Source: a virus
Strand: one strand, 5' to 3'
Length of the DNA: 64,000 nucleotides
IMG/VR virus record: IMGVR_UViG_3300009068_000001
Coordinates: 35,806 to 99,805 of that record
Shown here: positions 1 to 9,500 of the stretch, piece after piece
How positions within the stretch are numbered: the stretch's first letter is position 1
Layout: each line of letters begins with the position of its first letter
Made by a program: the position numbers and the translations under genes
Notes under the pieces: model-generated
Databases searched by the model: none
Told to the model about the DNA's origin: nothing
The model's input: only the letters and a program-made list of their open reading frames with translations

Positions 1-832
1 ATGAGCCAAAGGATTCCATAGCATCATCTAAGTCTTTTAATAGTTCTCTTGCAATCTCTTTATACAGTAGGGCACCGGCACGATCAAACTCTACCAAAAT
101 CGGCTCCGCAAAAATTGTATCGGGCAGGTAGGGTGCAACGTCTGCATCTGTCTGTCTCTTGCGTACTGTTGAGGTTGCGAGGGTTTTGCTGAGGGTAATT
201 AAATTACGGTAACGTTCTACGCCACCAAAGCGGTTGCGTACAATAAAGGTTTGATCAAATAAATCAAAACGACCTAGGATCTTTGAGTCTACAAACTGCA
301 TAATACTGTAGAGCTCTTCCGGTTTACCGTTTTCAATAGGTGTTCCGGTTAATGCAAATTTAATTGGGCTTGCTAATTTTTTGACGTGCTTAGATCTTTT
401 GGATCTGAAACTTTTAATGGCGGTTGCTTCGTCGCAGACAATGAATCCCGTAGGGAGTTGTCGTATATACTCCCAGTCGTTAACAGCTTGCTCGTAGTTA
501 ATAATGACGTAATCAACGAGTGTATGCCCCCAGTCGAATGCCTCTGCATATTGTTCTGCTCGTTGTTTCGGCGTGCCATCAATGACCAAAGGTGTTGAAG
601 ATCCATCAGTAAACTTCCTAATCTGTTCTGCCCATTGATACTTCAATGATGATAAGCAGATAACTATACCAGGTTCTGTAATCTTTCCTTCATCTCTTAA
701 TTCTTCAATAGCAGCAATAGTTAAAACTGTTTTACCCAGTCCAAGGTCATAGGCAACAAGCATCTTCTTGCGGTCTACCATGGCCTCTACAGCCTCTACC
801 TGGTAAGGCAGAAGTGTTCCGGTAAAACTCAT
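1..832 (-). CDS. SNF2-family DNA helicase/ATPase, C-terminus cut by window edge
   Basis: About 277 residues are visible from the ATG at 832; the rest lies beyond the left edge. Seen: helicase motif I DLGLGKT at residues 29-35, a DEAT box at 134-137 inside FIVCDEATAIKS, and motif III LTGTP at 161-165. This order is that of SNF2/RapA-like superfamily 2 ATPases, which translocate on duplex DNA. Phage versions are usually placed in replication or recombination modules, and this one follows HNH, primase and helicase genes. Its start overlaps the stop of the upstream HNH gene as ATGA. The role in replication is inferred; the family call is firm. Confidence 0.85.
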   Translation of the reverse strand, partial: MSFTGTLLPYQVEAVEAMVDRKKMLVAYDLGLGKTVLTIAAIEELRDEGKITEPGIVICLSSLKYQWAEQIRKFTDGSSTPLVIDGTPKQRAEQYAEAFDWGHTLVDYVIINYEQAVNDWEYIRQLPTGFIVCDEATAIKSFRSKRSKHVKKLASPIKFALTGTPIENGKPEELYSIMQFVDSKILGRFDLFDQTFIVRNRFGGVERYRNLITLSKTLATSTVRKRQTDADVAPYLPDTIFAEPILVEFDRAGALLYKEIARELLKDLDDAMESFGS

Positions 833-1296
833 GTAGATACCTCTTCAGTTAAAGTATTAGATAGTCTTTTTACAGAGTTGCAAACTTTACAGGTGATAGA
901 AATATCTTCGCCAGCATGGCGAGTACGTCGGCTACTTATGTGAGTTAAAGATTCAGCGCCAAATAAAGGGTGCCCATTTACACAGAATGTTGGGTCTAAG
1001 TTTAGTTTTCTTTTCTGAGTATTTTCTGCAATGGTTGCCTGTCTAAGGTGGTCAGGATTACAACAGTTCCTTACCATACAAAGATGGTCTACAACTAGTC
1101 CGTCTACAATCTTTTCTTTTAATACGGACATAGTTAGGCGGTGTACTAAATAGAGCGTACCCTTAATATTAAATCGACCATATCCGTCATCAATTTTTCC
1201 AGTCCAAAGCCAACATGAATCAGTCTTATTGACTTTATCCCAAAAATGTTCTGGTAACTCTTCAATAGAGTTATAATCTAAAGATGGTTTAGCCAT
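829..1296 (-). CDS. HNH endonuclease
   Basis: 155 residues. An HNH core is visible: a histidine in LVHRLTM, then VVDHLCMVRNCCNPDHLRQA, with the conserved Asn/His pattern and paired cysteines that may bind zinc. A second Cys-rich segment near the C-terminus (FCVNGHPLFG, ITCKVCN) resembles the zinc-binding tail seen in actinophage HNH proteins. It lies inside the replication operon, overlapping both neighbours by 1-4 bases, so it is co-translated rather than an obvious late homing insertion. It could act as a free-standing homing nuclease or in DNA processing; the sequence does not decide. Confidence 0.82.
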   Translation of the reverse strand: MAKPSLDYNSIEELPEHFWDKVNKTDSCWLWTGKIDDGYGRFNIKGTLYLVHRLTMSVLKEKIVDGLVVDHLCMVRNCCNPDHLRQATIAENTQKRKLNLDPTFCVNGHPLFGAESLTHISSRRTRHAGEDISITCKVCNSVKRLSNTLTEEVST

Positions 1297-2264
1297 TATA
1301 TAAAAGCCCTTTCTCCAAAGACAGAATGCTTTGCACCCTCTATACCAAGTATAACCTGCTCTTCAGGCATGTCGCCAATATCTTTATACTCGCCCCCGTA
1401 CTTAAAGAAGAAACACTCCAAGCCTTCTTTCTTAGTACGAGCAAGCATATCTCTAGAAGCTTTCTCTCCTGCTGGATCAATCATAGGATTATCAAATGCA
1501 ATGATTAGTTTATCTGCACGGCGCATGAGATCTACTTGATCCTGGCTAATAGAGGCACCAAAGGTTGAGACACCGCCTTGAATTCCCAATGATGATAGTT
1601 TTACTACGTCTAGTGGAGACTCAACTATGATCATAGTGCCACTGCTCCACACATCAAGACCGAATAAAGTTTTAGACTTCTGTACTCCAGTTGGGCGGTT
1701 GCGGAAGTATCGGTTGACTTGCCCCTTCTCTTGCCAGCCCATAAGTTTATTGTTTTGTGGGTTACGGATAGGTGTGATCCAACCCTGTTGCTTAGTATCC
1801 CATTTGACTGTGTGCTTTGCACAAGCCTCTGCTGTCAAACTTCTTGCATCTAATGCCCACTGTGGTGGCACGTCAAATACCGCAAGCCTAGCCTCACTCA
1901 TCTCAATCAAAGGTTGTACTGGGATGTAAGTGTTCTTAGCTTCTTCTAACTGCTTTGCTATGAGTTCAAAGTTAACCTCAATGTTCTGACGCAACCAATC
2001 TTTGGCTGCTTCAAAATCAATACGACCCCACTGAGTTTCAAACTCGTTAATCTCTGCAACAAGAGTGAGCAGAGTGCCCCGGTATCCACACGAAAAGCAG
2101 TGGTGGACACCGGTCTCTACATTCATTGACCATGAGGGACGAGAGTCTGGACGACCAGTACGTTCTAAGTGCATAGGACATAGACCAAGCAACTCATCGT
2201 TGCGCTGGTCTACTTCAATGCCAAGTCTTAGTAGTACAGACTCTACGTCGCCCTCACGGTACAT
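1296..2264 (-). CDS. DNA primase with CHC2-type zinc finger and Toprim domain
   Basis: 322 residues from the ATG at 2264. Zinc ligands C29, H32, C56 and C59 form the N-terminal CHC2-like finger. The Toprim domain follows, with E215 in IIVESPLDVV and FDN at 257-259 (the usual DxD is DN here). An in-frame ATG lies upstream at 2303, but 2264 has GAAGAGGA just before it and sits one base after the preceding stop, so 2264 is preferred. It makes RNA primers for the DnaB-like helicase encoded nearby. No helicase domain is fused, unlike T7 gp4, and the protein is short for a bacterial DnaG. Confidence 0.88.
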   Translation of the reverse strand: MYREGDVESVLLRLGIEVDQRNDELLGLCPMHLERTGRPDSRPSWSMNVETGVHHCFSCGYRGTLLTLVAEINEFETQWGRIDFEAAKDWLRQNIEVNFELIAKQLEEAKNTYIPVQPLIEMSEARLAVFDVPPQWALDARSLTAEACAKHTVKWDTKQQGWITPIRNPQNNKLMGWQEKGQVNRYFRNRPTGVQKSKTLFGLDVWSSGTMIIVESPLDVVKLSSLGIQGGVSTFGASISQDQVDLMRRADKLIIAFDNPMIDPAGEKASRDMLARTKKEGLECFFFKYGGEYKDIGDMPEEQVILGIEGAKHSVFGERAFI

Positions 2265-2265
2265 G

Positions 2266-2484
2266 TTAGTCCTCTTCTTCGTACTCTGCTTTTGGTCGGT
2301 CATCCATCATTACGTAATCTTCCGGCATATCTGGCAAAGTTGGTGCGGTAGCTTTAGTACCACACTCTGCACACTCCATGTCTAAGAAGTACATTGAGAT
2401 TTCATAGTCCTGGAACATAGCCTTAACGTCCCAAAGTGTTGACCCGCAAGGACAAACGTGAGTTGGTTCTCCACGTACATCCAT
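2266..2484 (-). CDS. Small zinc-ribbon protein, function unknown
   Basis: 72 residues with two cysteine pairs (HVCPCGS and MECAECG) and a very acidic C-terminus ending in EEED. This looks like a small zinc ribbon. It lies between WhiB and primase in the replication operon and ends one base before the primase start. No specific family recognised. Confidence 0.6.
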   Translation of the reverse strand: MDVRGEPTHVCPCGSTLWDVKAMFQDYEISMYFLDMECAECGTKATAPTLPDMPEDYVMMDDRPKAEYEEED

Positions 2485-2504
2485 TGCATTTGTGTAATCA
2501 GGTT

Positions 2505-2756
2505 TTAGATCGCTGATGTTTTTAATAGTCGTTTCCTTTCCTGCGGTGTTGTTCCTGCCCAGATGCCCTCTAGGTTTGGGATCTGTAGTGCGTATTTAAA
2601 ACAATCTTCTTTAATCCAACAGTCGTCACAAATCTTTTTTGCTCTTTGTACAGCCTTGTGATTTGTATACTTCTCCGGAAAAAAGATATCTGGGTTTGCT
2701 CCAGCGCATAGCTGAGTTCCGTTAAAAGGGTTTGATTGGAGTGCCAAAGGTTCCAT
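2505..2756 (-). CDS. WhiB-family iron-sulfur transcription regulator
   Basis: 83 residues from the ATG at 2756. The frame stays open upstream within the helicase gene, but only this start gives a normal WhiB length. Four cysteines in WhiB arrangement: LCAGANPDIFFP, ICDDCWIKEDC, then the GIWAGTT turn and the basic tail ERKRLLK. WhiB proteins bind a [4Fe-4S] cluster and interact with the host principal sigma factor. In phages they can redirect host transcription or block superinfection (for example WhiBTM4). The start overlaps the end of the DnaB-like gene by 35 bases. WhiB is a strong marker of an actinobacterial host. A second copy lies at 60955. Confidence 0.92.
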   Translation of the reverse strand: MEPLALQSNPFNGTQLCAGANPDIFFPEKYTNHKAVQRAKKICDDCWIKEDCFKYALQIPNLEGIWAGTTPQERKRLLKTSAI

Positions 2757-3966
2757 ACTCTTCAAACTTCCCTTCTTCCCAGTCCCATAGAAGATCGCTT
2801 GTTGCTGGGCCAGAGTTACGGCTTGCAACAATACGAAGTTCACGAGATGAATCATCTTCTTCATCTTGACGTTGCAAACCAAGAATCACATCTGAGTCTT
2901 GGAAGAACGAGGATGAATACCCAATCGCATCTGCAGATACCTGGCGCTTCTTCATCTTCCAAAGAAGAACCTGAGTGGACACCACAATTGGAATGTTAGC
3001 TTTTTGTGCCAGACGTTTTAGGTTACGTGTAATGCTTGTCAAAGCTTGTGGAGTATTAGATTCACCGCTAGCTTCATCAACCATAAGATAGACACCATCA
3101 ACAAAAACAATGTCAGGCTTAATCTTTTCAATTTTTGCTGCCAATCCTGTAACTGTCATAGCAGAGGTACTATCGGTTAGATAGAACTTCTGCATAGTCT
3201 CCATACGTTCTAGGGTTTCTTTGTAGCGACGCTCTTCATCTAGGTTTAGGTTTCCTCTAACCAGACGAGAGTGTGCAATCTTGGCACGCATTGCATCGTG
3301 ACGATGTTGCTGCTCAATGTTGCTCATCTCAAATGACTGGAACATAGGAACGTGACCATCTTCGTGCACGTTGACTGCAATCTGCATAGCAAGAACAGAC
3401 TTACCAGTCTTAGGTGGAGCAATGATTGTAATAAGCTGACCATTTTGCAAACCAGCAGTAGCCTCATCAATAGTTCTAAACCCTGTGCGGTAACCAAGTA
3501 GCGCACCGTCACGAGTCTTAATATCTAAGTACTCCTGGAAACGTTTGTCTGGATCCTTGGTAAGATCCACGTCGCTAGACTGTGCAGCACCTTCATCATA
3601 GATAGTTGCAACTCCAGAGCTCATCTCTGCAATAGCGCCGTCGTGATTACCAGAAGCAATCATCTCAGCAGCGGTCTGAACTACCTCAATAGTTTTTTGA
3701 CGTCTACGATACTCAACTAATTGATCTACAAGGTACTCTAAAGAATCATCTACAGCAAGTAAACGATAGGTGGGGAAGTTATCTTTAACAGTTACTGCAC
3801 TAGGGATCTCTTGGTAACGAGTCCAATGGGTGCGGATAAACTTCCAGACAGCACGGTTCTCATCTACAAAGAACCAACTATCTTCTACACCTTTTTCTAG
3901 GGCAGAGATAATTTCTCGAGTCCTTACGACCCGAGATATTAATCTCTCTTCATTATCTGCTGCCAC
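2722..3966 (-). CDS. DnaB-like replicative helicase
   Basis: 414 residues. A RecA-fold helicase core is visible: Walker A APPKTGKS at 183-190, Walker B DIVFVD ending at D290, a conserved VVSTQV sensor stretch and an SRNSGP segment near the C-terminus. Residues 1-110 form a helical N-terminal region as in DnaB, somewhat shorter than usual. It unwinds DNA at the fork and should be loaded by the AAA+ protein encoded at 4668-5345. It overlaps the neighbour upstream by 14 bases and WhiB downstream by 35 bases. Confidence 0.9.
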   Translation of the reverse strand: MAADNEERLISRVVRTREIISALEKGVEDSWFFVDENRAVWKFIRTHWTRYQEIPSAVTVKDNFPTYRLLAVDDSLEYLVDQLVEYRRRQKTIEVVQTAAEMIASGNHDGAIAEMSSGVATIYDEGAAQSSDVDLTKDPDKRFQEYLDIKTRDGALLGYRTGFRTIDEATAGLQNGQLITIIAPPKTGKSVLAMQIAVNVHEDGHVPMFQSFEMSNIEQQHRHDAMRAKIAHSRLVRGNLNLDEERRYKETLERMETMQKFYLTDSTSAMTVTGLAAKIEKIKPDIVFVDGVYLMVDEASGESNTPQALTSITRNLKRLAQKANIPIVVSTQVLLWKMKKRQVSADAIGYSSSFFQDSDVILGLQRQDEEDDSSRELRIVASRNSGPATSDLLWDWEEGKFEEYGTFGTPIKPF

Positions 3967-4369
3967 CGGCTGCCCCCATATCTAAATACCAATGCCCATA
4001 ACGTAGCCCACGTTCGGGTATATCAATCACATGCTTTAACTCTGGCCTGTATGGTAACTCTGCAACAAGATCTGCAGGAACCCTGTAAGCTTTTGAATAG
4101 TTAAAAGGATTAGTTCCAAGATTATCTAGATCTTCAAGAACCTCATCCATTTCTTTTTGAGAAAACCCGTACCCTACTAATTCTAACGTGTATGAATATG
4201 TTTCTGCAAATCGCCAGAATAAAGAGAGCGACTGTCTATTGTACGTAGTTTCTTCACCACTGACCGCCACACCAAATACTTTCTTAAAGGTTGGTCTACG
4301 ATCAAGGATACAATCCAAAGTAACCACAACCCGCATAGGAGTTTCATTTGATATATCGCCCCCGCGCAT
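3953..4369 (-). CDS. Conserved-looking protein of unknown function in replication operon
   Basis: 138 residues, not recognised. It begins with MRGGDISNETPMRVVVTLD and may start at the second Met. It contains mixed alpha/beta sequence without membrane segments or cysteine motifs, and ends in a glycine-rich AAGGSR. Position between the SWIM-finger gene and DnaB helicase suggests a replication accessory role, which is inference from context only. Confidence 0.6.
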   Translation of the reverse strand: MRGGDISNETPMRVVVTLDCILDRRPTFKKVFGVAVSGEETTYNRQSLSLFWRFAETYSYTLELVGYGFSQKEMDEVLEDLDNLGTNPFNYSKAYRVPADLVAELPYRPELKHVIDIPERGLRYGHWYLDMGAAGGSR

Positions 4370-4371
4370 TG

Positions 4372-4671
4372 TTATAGTACTTCGATCTTGCCGTACTTCA
4401 ATAGAAAGTCCCTAAACATAATGGGATCTAAACTTGCAATTGCAGCATCCTGTTGCGGAGCTTTGCTAGATATTTCTACAGGATATACTCCAAAGTTGTT
4501 TTTCATTTTCTCTGAAACATATCTAGTATGCTTGCACATGCTTCGGGTGTTAAACCCTTCACAATTACAGCGCAACTTTTTGTTATCTATATTGATCCAG
4601 ACTTCATGAGGTCCAGAGTCAGACAAAAATAACTGCGTAACTTGCCATGTACTCATAGTAGTTTCCTTCAT
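4372..4671 (-). CDS. SWIM-type zinc-finger protein
   Basis: 99 residues. The segment LRCNCEGFNTRSMCKHTRYV matches the CxCx(n)CxH signature of SWIM zinc fingers, which bind nucleic acids or proteins. The first ATG overlaps the helicase-loader stop as ATGA. A second ATG five codons later is preceded by AAGGAAA and may be the real start. It is co-transcribed with loader and helicase, so a DNA-binding accessory role at the fork is plausible but unproven. Confidence 0.68.
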   Translation of the reverse strand: MKETTMSTWQVTQLFLSDSGPHEVWINIDNKKLRCNCEGFNTRSMCKHTRYVSEKMKNNFGVYPVEISSKAPQQDAAIASLDPIMFRDFLLKYGKIEVL

Positions 4672-5345
4672 GCTCGTCTGTCCCCCTGTTGCGCTTCTAC
4701 TTCAATTGGTATGAACGCTTCCATAGCAAAGCTTCCCATAGGTGAACCATAAACACTTCCCCAATTCTCAAGAGGAACGTTTGTAGTTACAATCGTTGGA
4801 AGCCCTGCGTTAAATCTTGAACGTAATAATGCATCAAATGTATTCTCTGCCCAACCCGATGCCGTTCTATATTCCTTACCGATATCATCTAGAACAAAAA
4901 CTCTTACATTATTCATTCTATCCGAGTCCCCGTATATGCCGTCAAGTTGGATCTGAGTTGCCTCATCCTCATCAGAGAACTGAGACTTCTGAAGCCTCAA
5001 AAGCTTTGGATAATCCATGAACCCGCCTATGCGGTTTGGGTATCCTCCAGGTATACCTAAGACCTCTGCTGGAATACCCCTAATAAGGCTTTGCAGGGCC
5101 GTAGAAGCCATTGTAGTCTTTCCGTGACCTGGATTACCCACCAGCATGATTCCAAGCCCACAGGACGGAGATCCGGCCTTTTGAATGATCTCACCATTGA
5201 TAACTCTGGCTACCCATTTCTTGACTGATTCAAGAGCGGGTGTGGGATCTAAATCTGAAAACTCCTTGCCAATTGTTTTCATTGGAAGACCGGCGTGTAC
5301 GATTTGTTTGCGGATACTTGGGGCTTCTTTAGACAAGTCGTACAT
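4668..5345 (-). CDS. DnaC-like AAA+ helicase loader
   Basis: 225 residues. Walker A GNPGHGKT at 70-77, Walker B VFVLDDIG at 149-156, and a sensor I stretch TIVTTNVP. This is the DnaC/IstB-type AAA+ ATPase fold that loads DnaB-family helicases on single-stranded DNA. Its gene lies two genes upstream of the DnaB-like helicase and directly after a winged-helix protein, the standard loader/initiator arrangement of phage replication modules. Confidence 0.87.
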   Translation of the reverse strand: MYDLSKEAPSIRKQIVHAGLPMKTIGKEFSDLDPTPALESVKKWVARVINGEIIQKAGSPSCGLGIMLVGNPGHGKTTMASTALQSLIRGIPAEVLGIPGGYPNRIGGFMDYPKLLRLQKSQFSDEDEATQIQLDGIYGDSDRMNNVRVFVLDDIGKEYRTASGWAENTFDALLRSRFNAGLPTIVTTNVPLENWGSVYGSPMGSFAMEAFIPIEVEAQQGDRRA

Positions 5346-6253
5346 TATTCCCCCTCTAGTAGTCGCATCATTTTTTCTTGGTGTGCTTTAAATTTATCTG
5401 TTGAATATGTTGGTTGCTCTGGCTTCTTAACAATTCCCTGAATCGTTGGGTAGTATGAAAAGAATCTTTGCCATAGTGGCTTACCGATACCAAGATCATT
5501 TAGGTTACGAGGATCTGCAAAGAACATCCGCATAGCCTTTAGAACTTCATATCGCTGTGTGCCTTCTCCAACCTGTTTATTAATCCAAGTGGCAAGATAC
5601 TTGTTGTTAACTTGACTGGATGTATTTGGTGCAGCCTTCTCAACTAGGTCATAGAACTCTGCGATTAAGTCTGTGGTAGACCAAAGCTCCTCTGGAGTAT
5701 TGATTCTATCTTTGCTGTCACGCTGAGCCTTTACAGGCTTCTTGTACTTAGCGTTTAGGCGGGCCTGGCGATCTTCAAGCTTACCGATAGTTCCGGTGGC
5801 AGGTTCTTCTTGGCCTCGCTTTGCCTTAGGAGTTTCTTCATCTCCATCAAGATTCCAAACCATCTCTTCTCCTTCTTGGGGCGCAGCCCCTATAGTTAAA
5901 GATACGTTAGTATCTTTAACTATATTAGTACTAGTAGTTATATCACTAGTAACTATATAGTTGTCTATGTATAGGTGCCCTGAAAAGCCGTTGTCGGTAG
6001 AAAACAGCTTTTTAGCCTCTTCTGTAAATTTCAGACGGGCAATCCACTGGCCGTTATTCTGTACCCGGACAGACTTAACGTACTTAAGGTCCTTCAATTC
6101 ATTGATTGCAGACTGAAGCGCATCCCTACCCTCAGAGAAATCTTTGGTGCTTCGCAATTCGTCAGCAGAAATAACCCTACCCTTTTCAACAAAGTAATAG
6201 AAAAGTGATCTGGCTCGTAAAGATAATCTTGGGTTAACAATTGGTCGTAGCAT
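5345..6253 (-). CDS. Winged-helix replication initiator-like protein
   Basis: 302 residues. The N-terminal 75 residues (LSLRARSLFYYFVEKG, then ISADELRSTKDFSEGRDAL and INELKDLKYV) read as a winged helix-turn-helix. A charged linker at 130-190 follows, then a helical C-terminal domain (AEFYDLVEKAAPN to the end). This layout resembles phage replisome organisers and DnaD-like proteins that bridge origin DNA and helicase loader. It is the first gene of the replication cluster and overlaps the loader start by one base. Initiator function is inferred. Confidence 0.68.
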   Translation of the reverse strand: MLRPIVNPRLSLRARSLFYYFVEKGRVISADELRSTKDFSEGRDALQSAINELKDLKYVKSVRVQNNGQWIARLKFTEEAKKLFSTDNGFSGHLYIDNYIVTSDITTSTNIVKDTNVSLTIGAAPQEGEEMVWNLDGDEETPKAKRGQEEPATGTIGKLEDRQARLNAKYKKPVKAQRDSKDRINTPEELWSTTDLIAEFYDLVEKAAPNTSSQVNNKYLATWINKQVGEGTQRYEVLKAMRMFFADPRNLNDLGIGKPLWQRFFSYYPTIQGIVKKPEQPTYSTDKFKAHQEKMMRLLEGE

Positions 6254-6284
6254 ATTTACCCTTCCCTCTTTATCTATACTAGCG

Positions 6285-6554
6285 TTAATCCACCCTGTTT
6301 GGCAAACCGCGTCCTTGACGTGGGGAGATGCCTACTAGTATTTGCTCTGTGGCAAGAGATATGGTAAGGCTTACAAATGTAGCGGCTAAGGTATAGACAA
6401 CTAGATATAGTGGTTTAGTATTTAAATTAAGGCATGCAAGTAAACTGACTATTAAAGCTAACAGTCCTCGCCATTTACCCAACTGTTTGATTAAGCTTTC
6501 TACAGCAGTCAATATACACGCTGTAGCTAATCCTGCAATAAGTACTATGCCCAT
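6285..6554 (-). CDS. Small membrane protein, possible holin
   Basis: 89 residues with three hydrophobic stretches at roughly 1-18, 28-48 and 50-72, and a charged tail rich in R and G. This is compatible with a three-pass membrane protein. Size and topology suit a holin, and it follows the baseplate genes, but no lysin gene is adjacent. Holin is only one possibility. Confidence 0.55.
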   Translation of the reverse strand: MGIVLIAGLATACILTAVESLIKQLGKWRGLLALIVSLLACLNLNTKPLYLVVYTLAATFVSLTISLATEQILVGISPRQGRGLPNRVD

Positions 6555-6563
6555 AGATCTATT

Positions 6564-9500
6564 CTATTCTCTAAAGACAACTCTGTCAATGTCGAAGGCC
6601 TGGCCTGCAACATAAGTTGTGGGGCTAAAGGTAATGCTTACGATTGCGTAGGCCGCACCTGTAATAGAGCTGACTGGGAATGAGTTTCCAACGTATGCCC
6701 AACGCTCTGTATGAGTTATGGTTGCAGTTTGAGTTCTAGCTGCTGTGGTTATAACAGCGTTGTTTGCACCAGTAGAATCTTTTGAGTTGGTTGTCTTATT
6801 ATTAGTAAGGTTATCTTGATAGACAACAATTACGTTATCATTAAGGTCATAGTAATCAACCACCAATGAGTAACTACCAAGTGAGTCAGAGTTAACTGGT
6901 CTTACTGCAATTGAAGAATAGTACCCAGCATCTGGATTAAGATAGATCTTTCCAGTTTTAAGACCAAAAGGTTTTGCAGAACTTGAACCGGCTGTTGTAA
7001 CCCGGCAGTAACCTTGACCGTGAGTTACGTTATCTGCAAGCAAAGTACCAGCCGCAATCTTACGAGCCAAAGTTGAATTAACTGCAATCCAACCATTTAA
7101 ATTAGTTTCAAAAGAAGAAGCAGGTATTTTTGCCCCAGGAAGATCCTCATAAGTTGCAGAATCAAGGCCAGCATTAATACCCCAGTTTGCACCAATAGGC
7201 ATAAAGTTACCAAGAGTGTCATAAAGACGGCTAATTTTTGTATTGTAGTTTGAGAAGTAGCTACTCTTTCCTCCACCAACACTTTGCACTTTGCCTGCCC
7301 AAATAGTTTTACCTGAGGTTATTGGGTTAGATATAGCAAAGGTAGATCCTAAAGTAGTATCTAAGTATTGGTTTATTACTCTACCATATTCTGCATGTAC
7401 ACCATCAATATGGAAGTATGTAGATGTTGATCCAACAGTATTTGCAATAGATACTGTAAATGGAACCGTAGTCTGTCCAGCAGTTAGTTGAACTACTGTA
7501 TGAATTCTTTTCCAGTCAGCAGATTCAGCAGTATTAATAGTAAAGGTATTAGTTCCTAAAGTATACGTAGCCGCTGCTTTACGTACATACATAGATATAA
7601 TAAAATCTTCTCCACCTATTGCTGCAAATCCTAGGTGCGCTATCCCGCTTAAAGATCCAGTAGAGCTATAGGTTAACTTTCCAAAGTAAGTTCCATACTT
7701 TGGTCCCAAGCCTCCTGTATCTGAAGTAATACGGGTAAGTGTTCCACTACCCGCAGTCCAATCTGTAGTATTAAGTTCAAATCCAGAGTTACTGACGTAG
7801 TTATATACTTCTTTTATTTCCCACTTACAGTCAGCAGGAGCATAGTACTTTTGAGTTACTGGATTAGTAATAGCTTCTCCCCCATCACCAGAGAAGAAAG
7901 TATCTACAACAGAAGATTTTTCAAGAATACCGCCATCTAACCAATAGTTATCTCCAGCAACGTTATCTGTAGAATAAAAACTTACTTTAACTAACGGGTT
8001 TCCTGCGTCTTTAGAAAATGGTGGGGTAATACCAGCAACATATACTTGAGTTGGCACTGTAGTTGATAAAGTAAAAGGGTCGCTATCTACAAAATAAGTG
8101 TCGGTACTATAGTATTGTCCGTCAACATCTGAAAGAACTGCTGATTGCAATTCTTTGGTAGATTGATTAGAAAATTCTAATCTTACTTTCATAGTTCTAG
8201 CAGCAGAACCTAAAATATAGGCGCTAGCTATGATCTCTTGACCAGGTTCTATAGCAACCCAATCAGAGATAAATCCAGCAGTACCTGTTGCGGTAGACGT
8301 TAATTTTCCTACCTTAGTTCCATGAACAAGAGCTGCTGTAGTAACGCTGTCTTGGCTTAAAGAGCCATTTAAAGCTGTCCAAGAACTTAACCCGTATTCC
8401 ATTTCTGGGTTAAAGAAATAGTTTTCTTTTTCTCCACCTACATTTACATAAATTTTACGGGCGTCTTCATACATAAAACTATGCTCTGGCTCAGCAAATT
8501 GAAACATATCAAAATAAACTATATTTGAGGTTGCAGCTGAAGGGGTTACAGTTAAAGTAATTTTAGCAAACTTAGCAGTTAAAGGAGAAAGTTTTCCATT
8601 TCTTCCTGAATCTGAAAGACTTACAAATTCTGCAAAAGAGGTAGTTGTTGTAAGTACTGTTCCAGCAGAAGTAGACCCAAGAGAAATACCAAATTGATCG
8701 TACCAAGTAATAACGGCAGAAACATTTGTTGCTACTGCAGTACGTCTAGCGTATCCCGAAAACACATAGCGTGTCCCCCCTGAAATAGGAATACCATTAG
8801 TTTTAATATCCAGACCAGAAGCTGGCAAAGACATTGTTATTGCGGTTGTAGCCGCAGTTACTAACTTTCCTATTCCTTGAGATCTTACTGGGGATGTTAA
8901 ATCAGTAAAAGGAGTTGGAGCAGAAATGCCTGCCAAGCTATAAGTAGTAGAGGTTAAAGTACCACTAGAAACACCCCAACGTCCAATAGATTCTTCAAAA
9001 GAAGAATCATTATAATCTAACAACATGTTGTGACCAAGAGAATACTGAGCTTTCCAGTGAGTAAGCGCTGTTGTATAAATTGTTAAGCCCAAAGAAGTTC
9101 CTTTGTATGAGTTAACAATGTTGCCTGTAGCAGCAATAGAACGATTATAAACATCGCCCAAAGCAGCCTCATACTGAAGACCTAAACTTGTAGTCTTTGC
9201 ATTTAAAAGAGAACTAGGGGTGTAAAATGGGTCTAAAGAGTTTGCTAAAATGCTTCCCTGTACTCTCATATAATCGTACATAAAAGAAAAAACACCTAGA
9301 GTAGTTACTAAGCTATTAGTATCAGCGTTTGACAACCCTTCACCAACATTATCTACAGGGTTAAGCCAAGCTTTGGGTAACCAATTACTTATTTTAGCTA
9401 AAGAAGTTTTATTTCCAACTAATATGGCGTACGAAGTTCCGCAAAATTTCCATCCTGAACCATTAAATAACCAAATAGAGTAAGAAACTTCTAAGTCTTC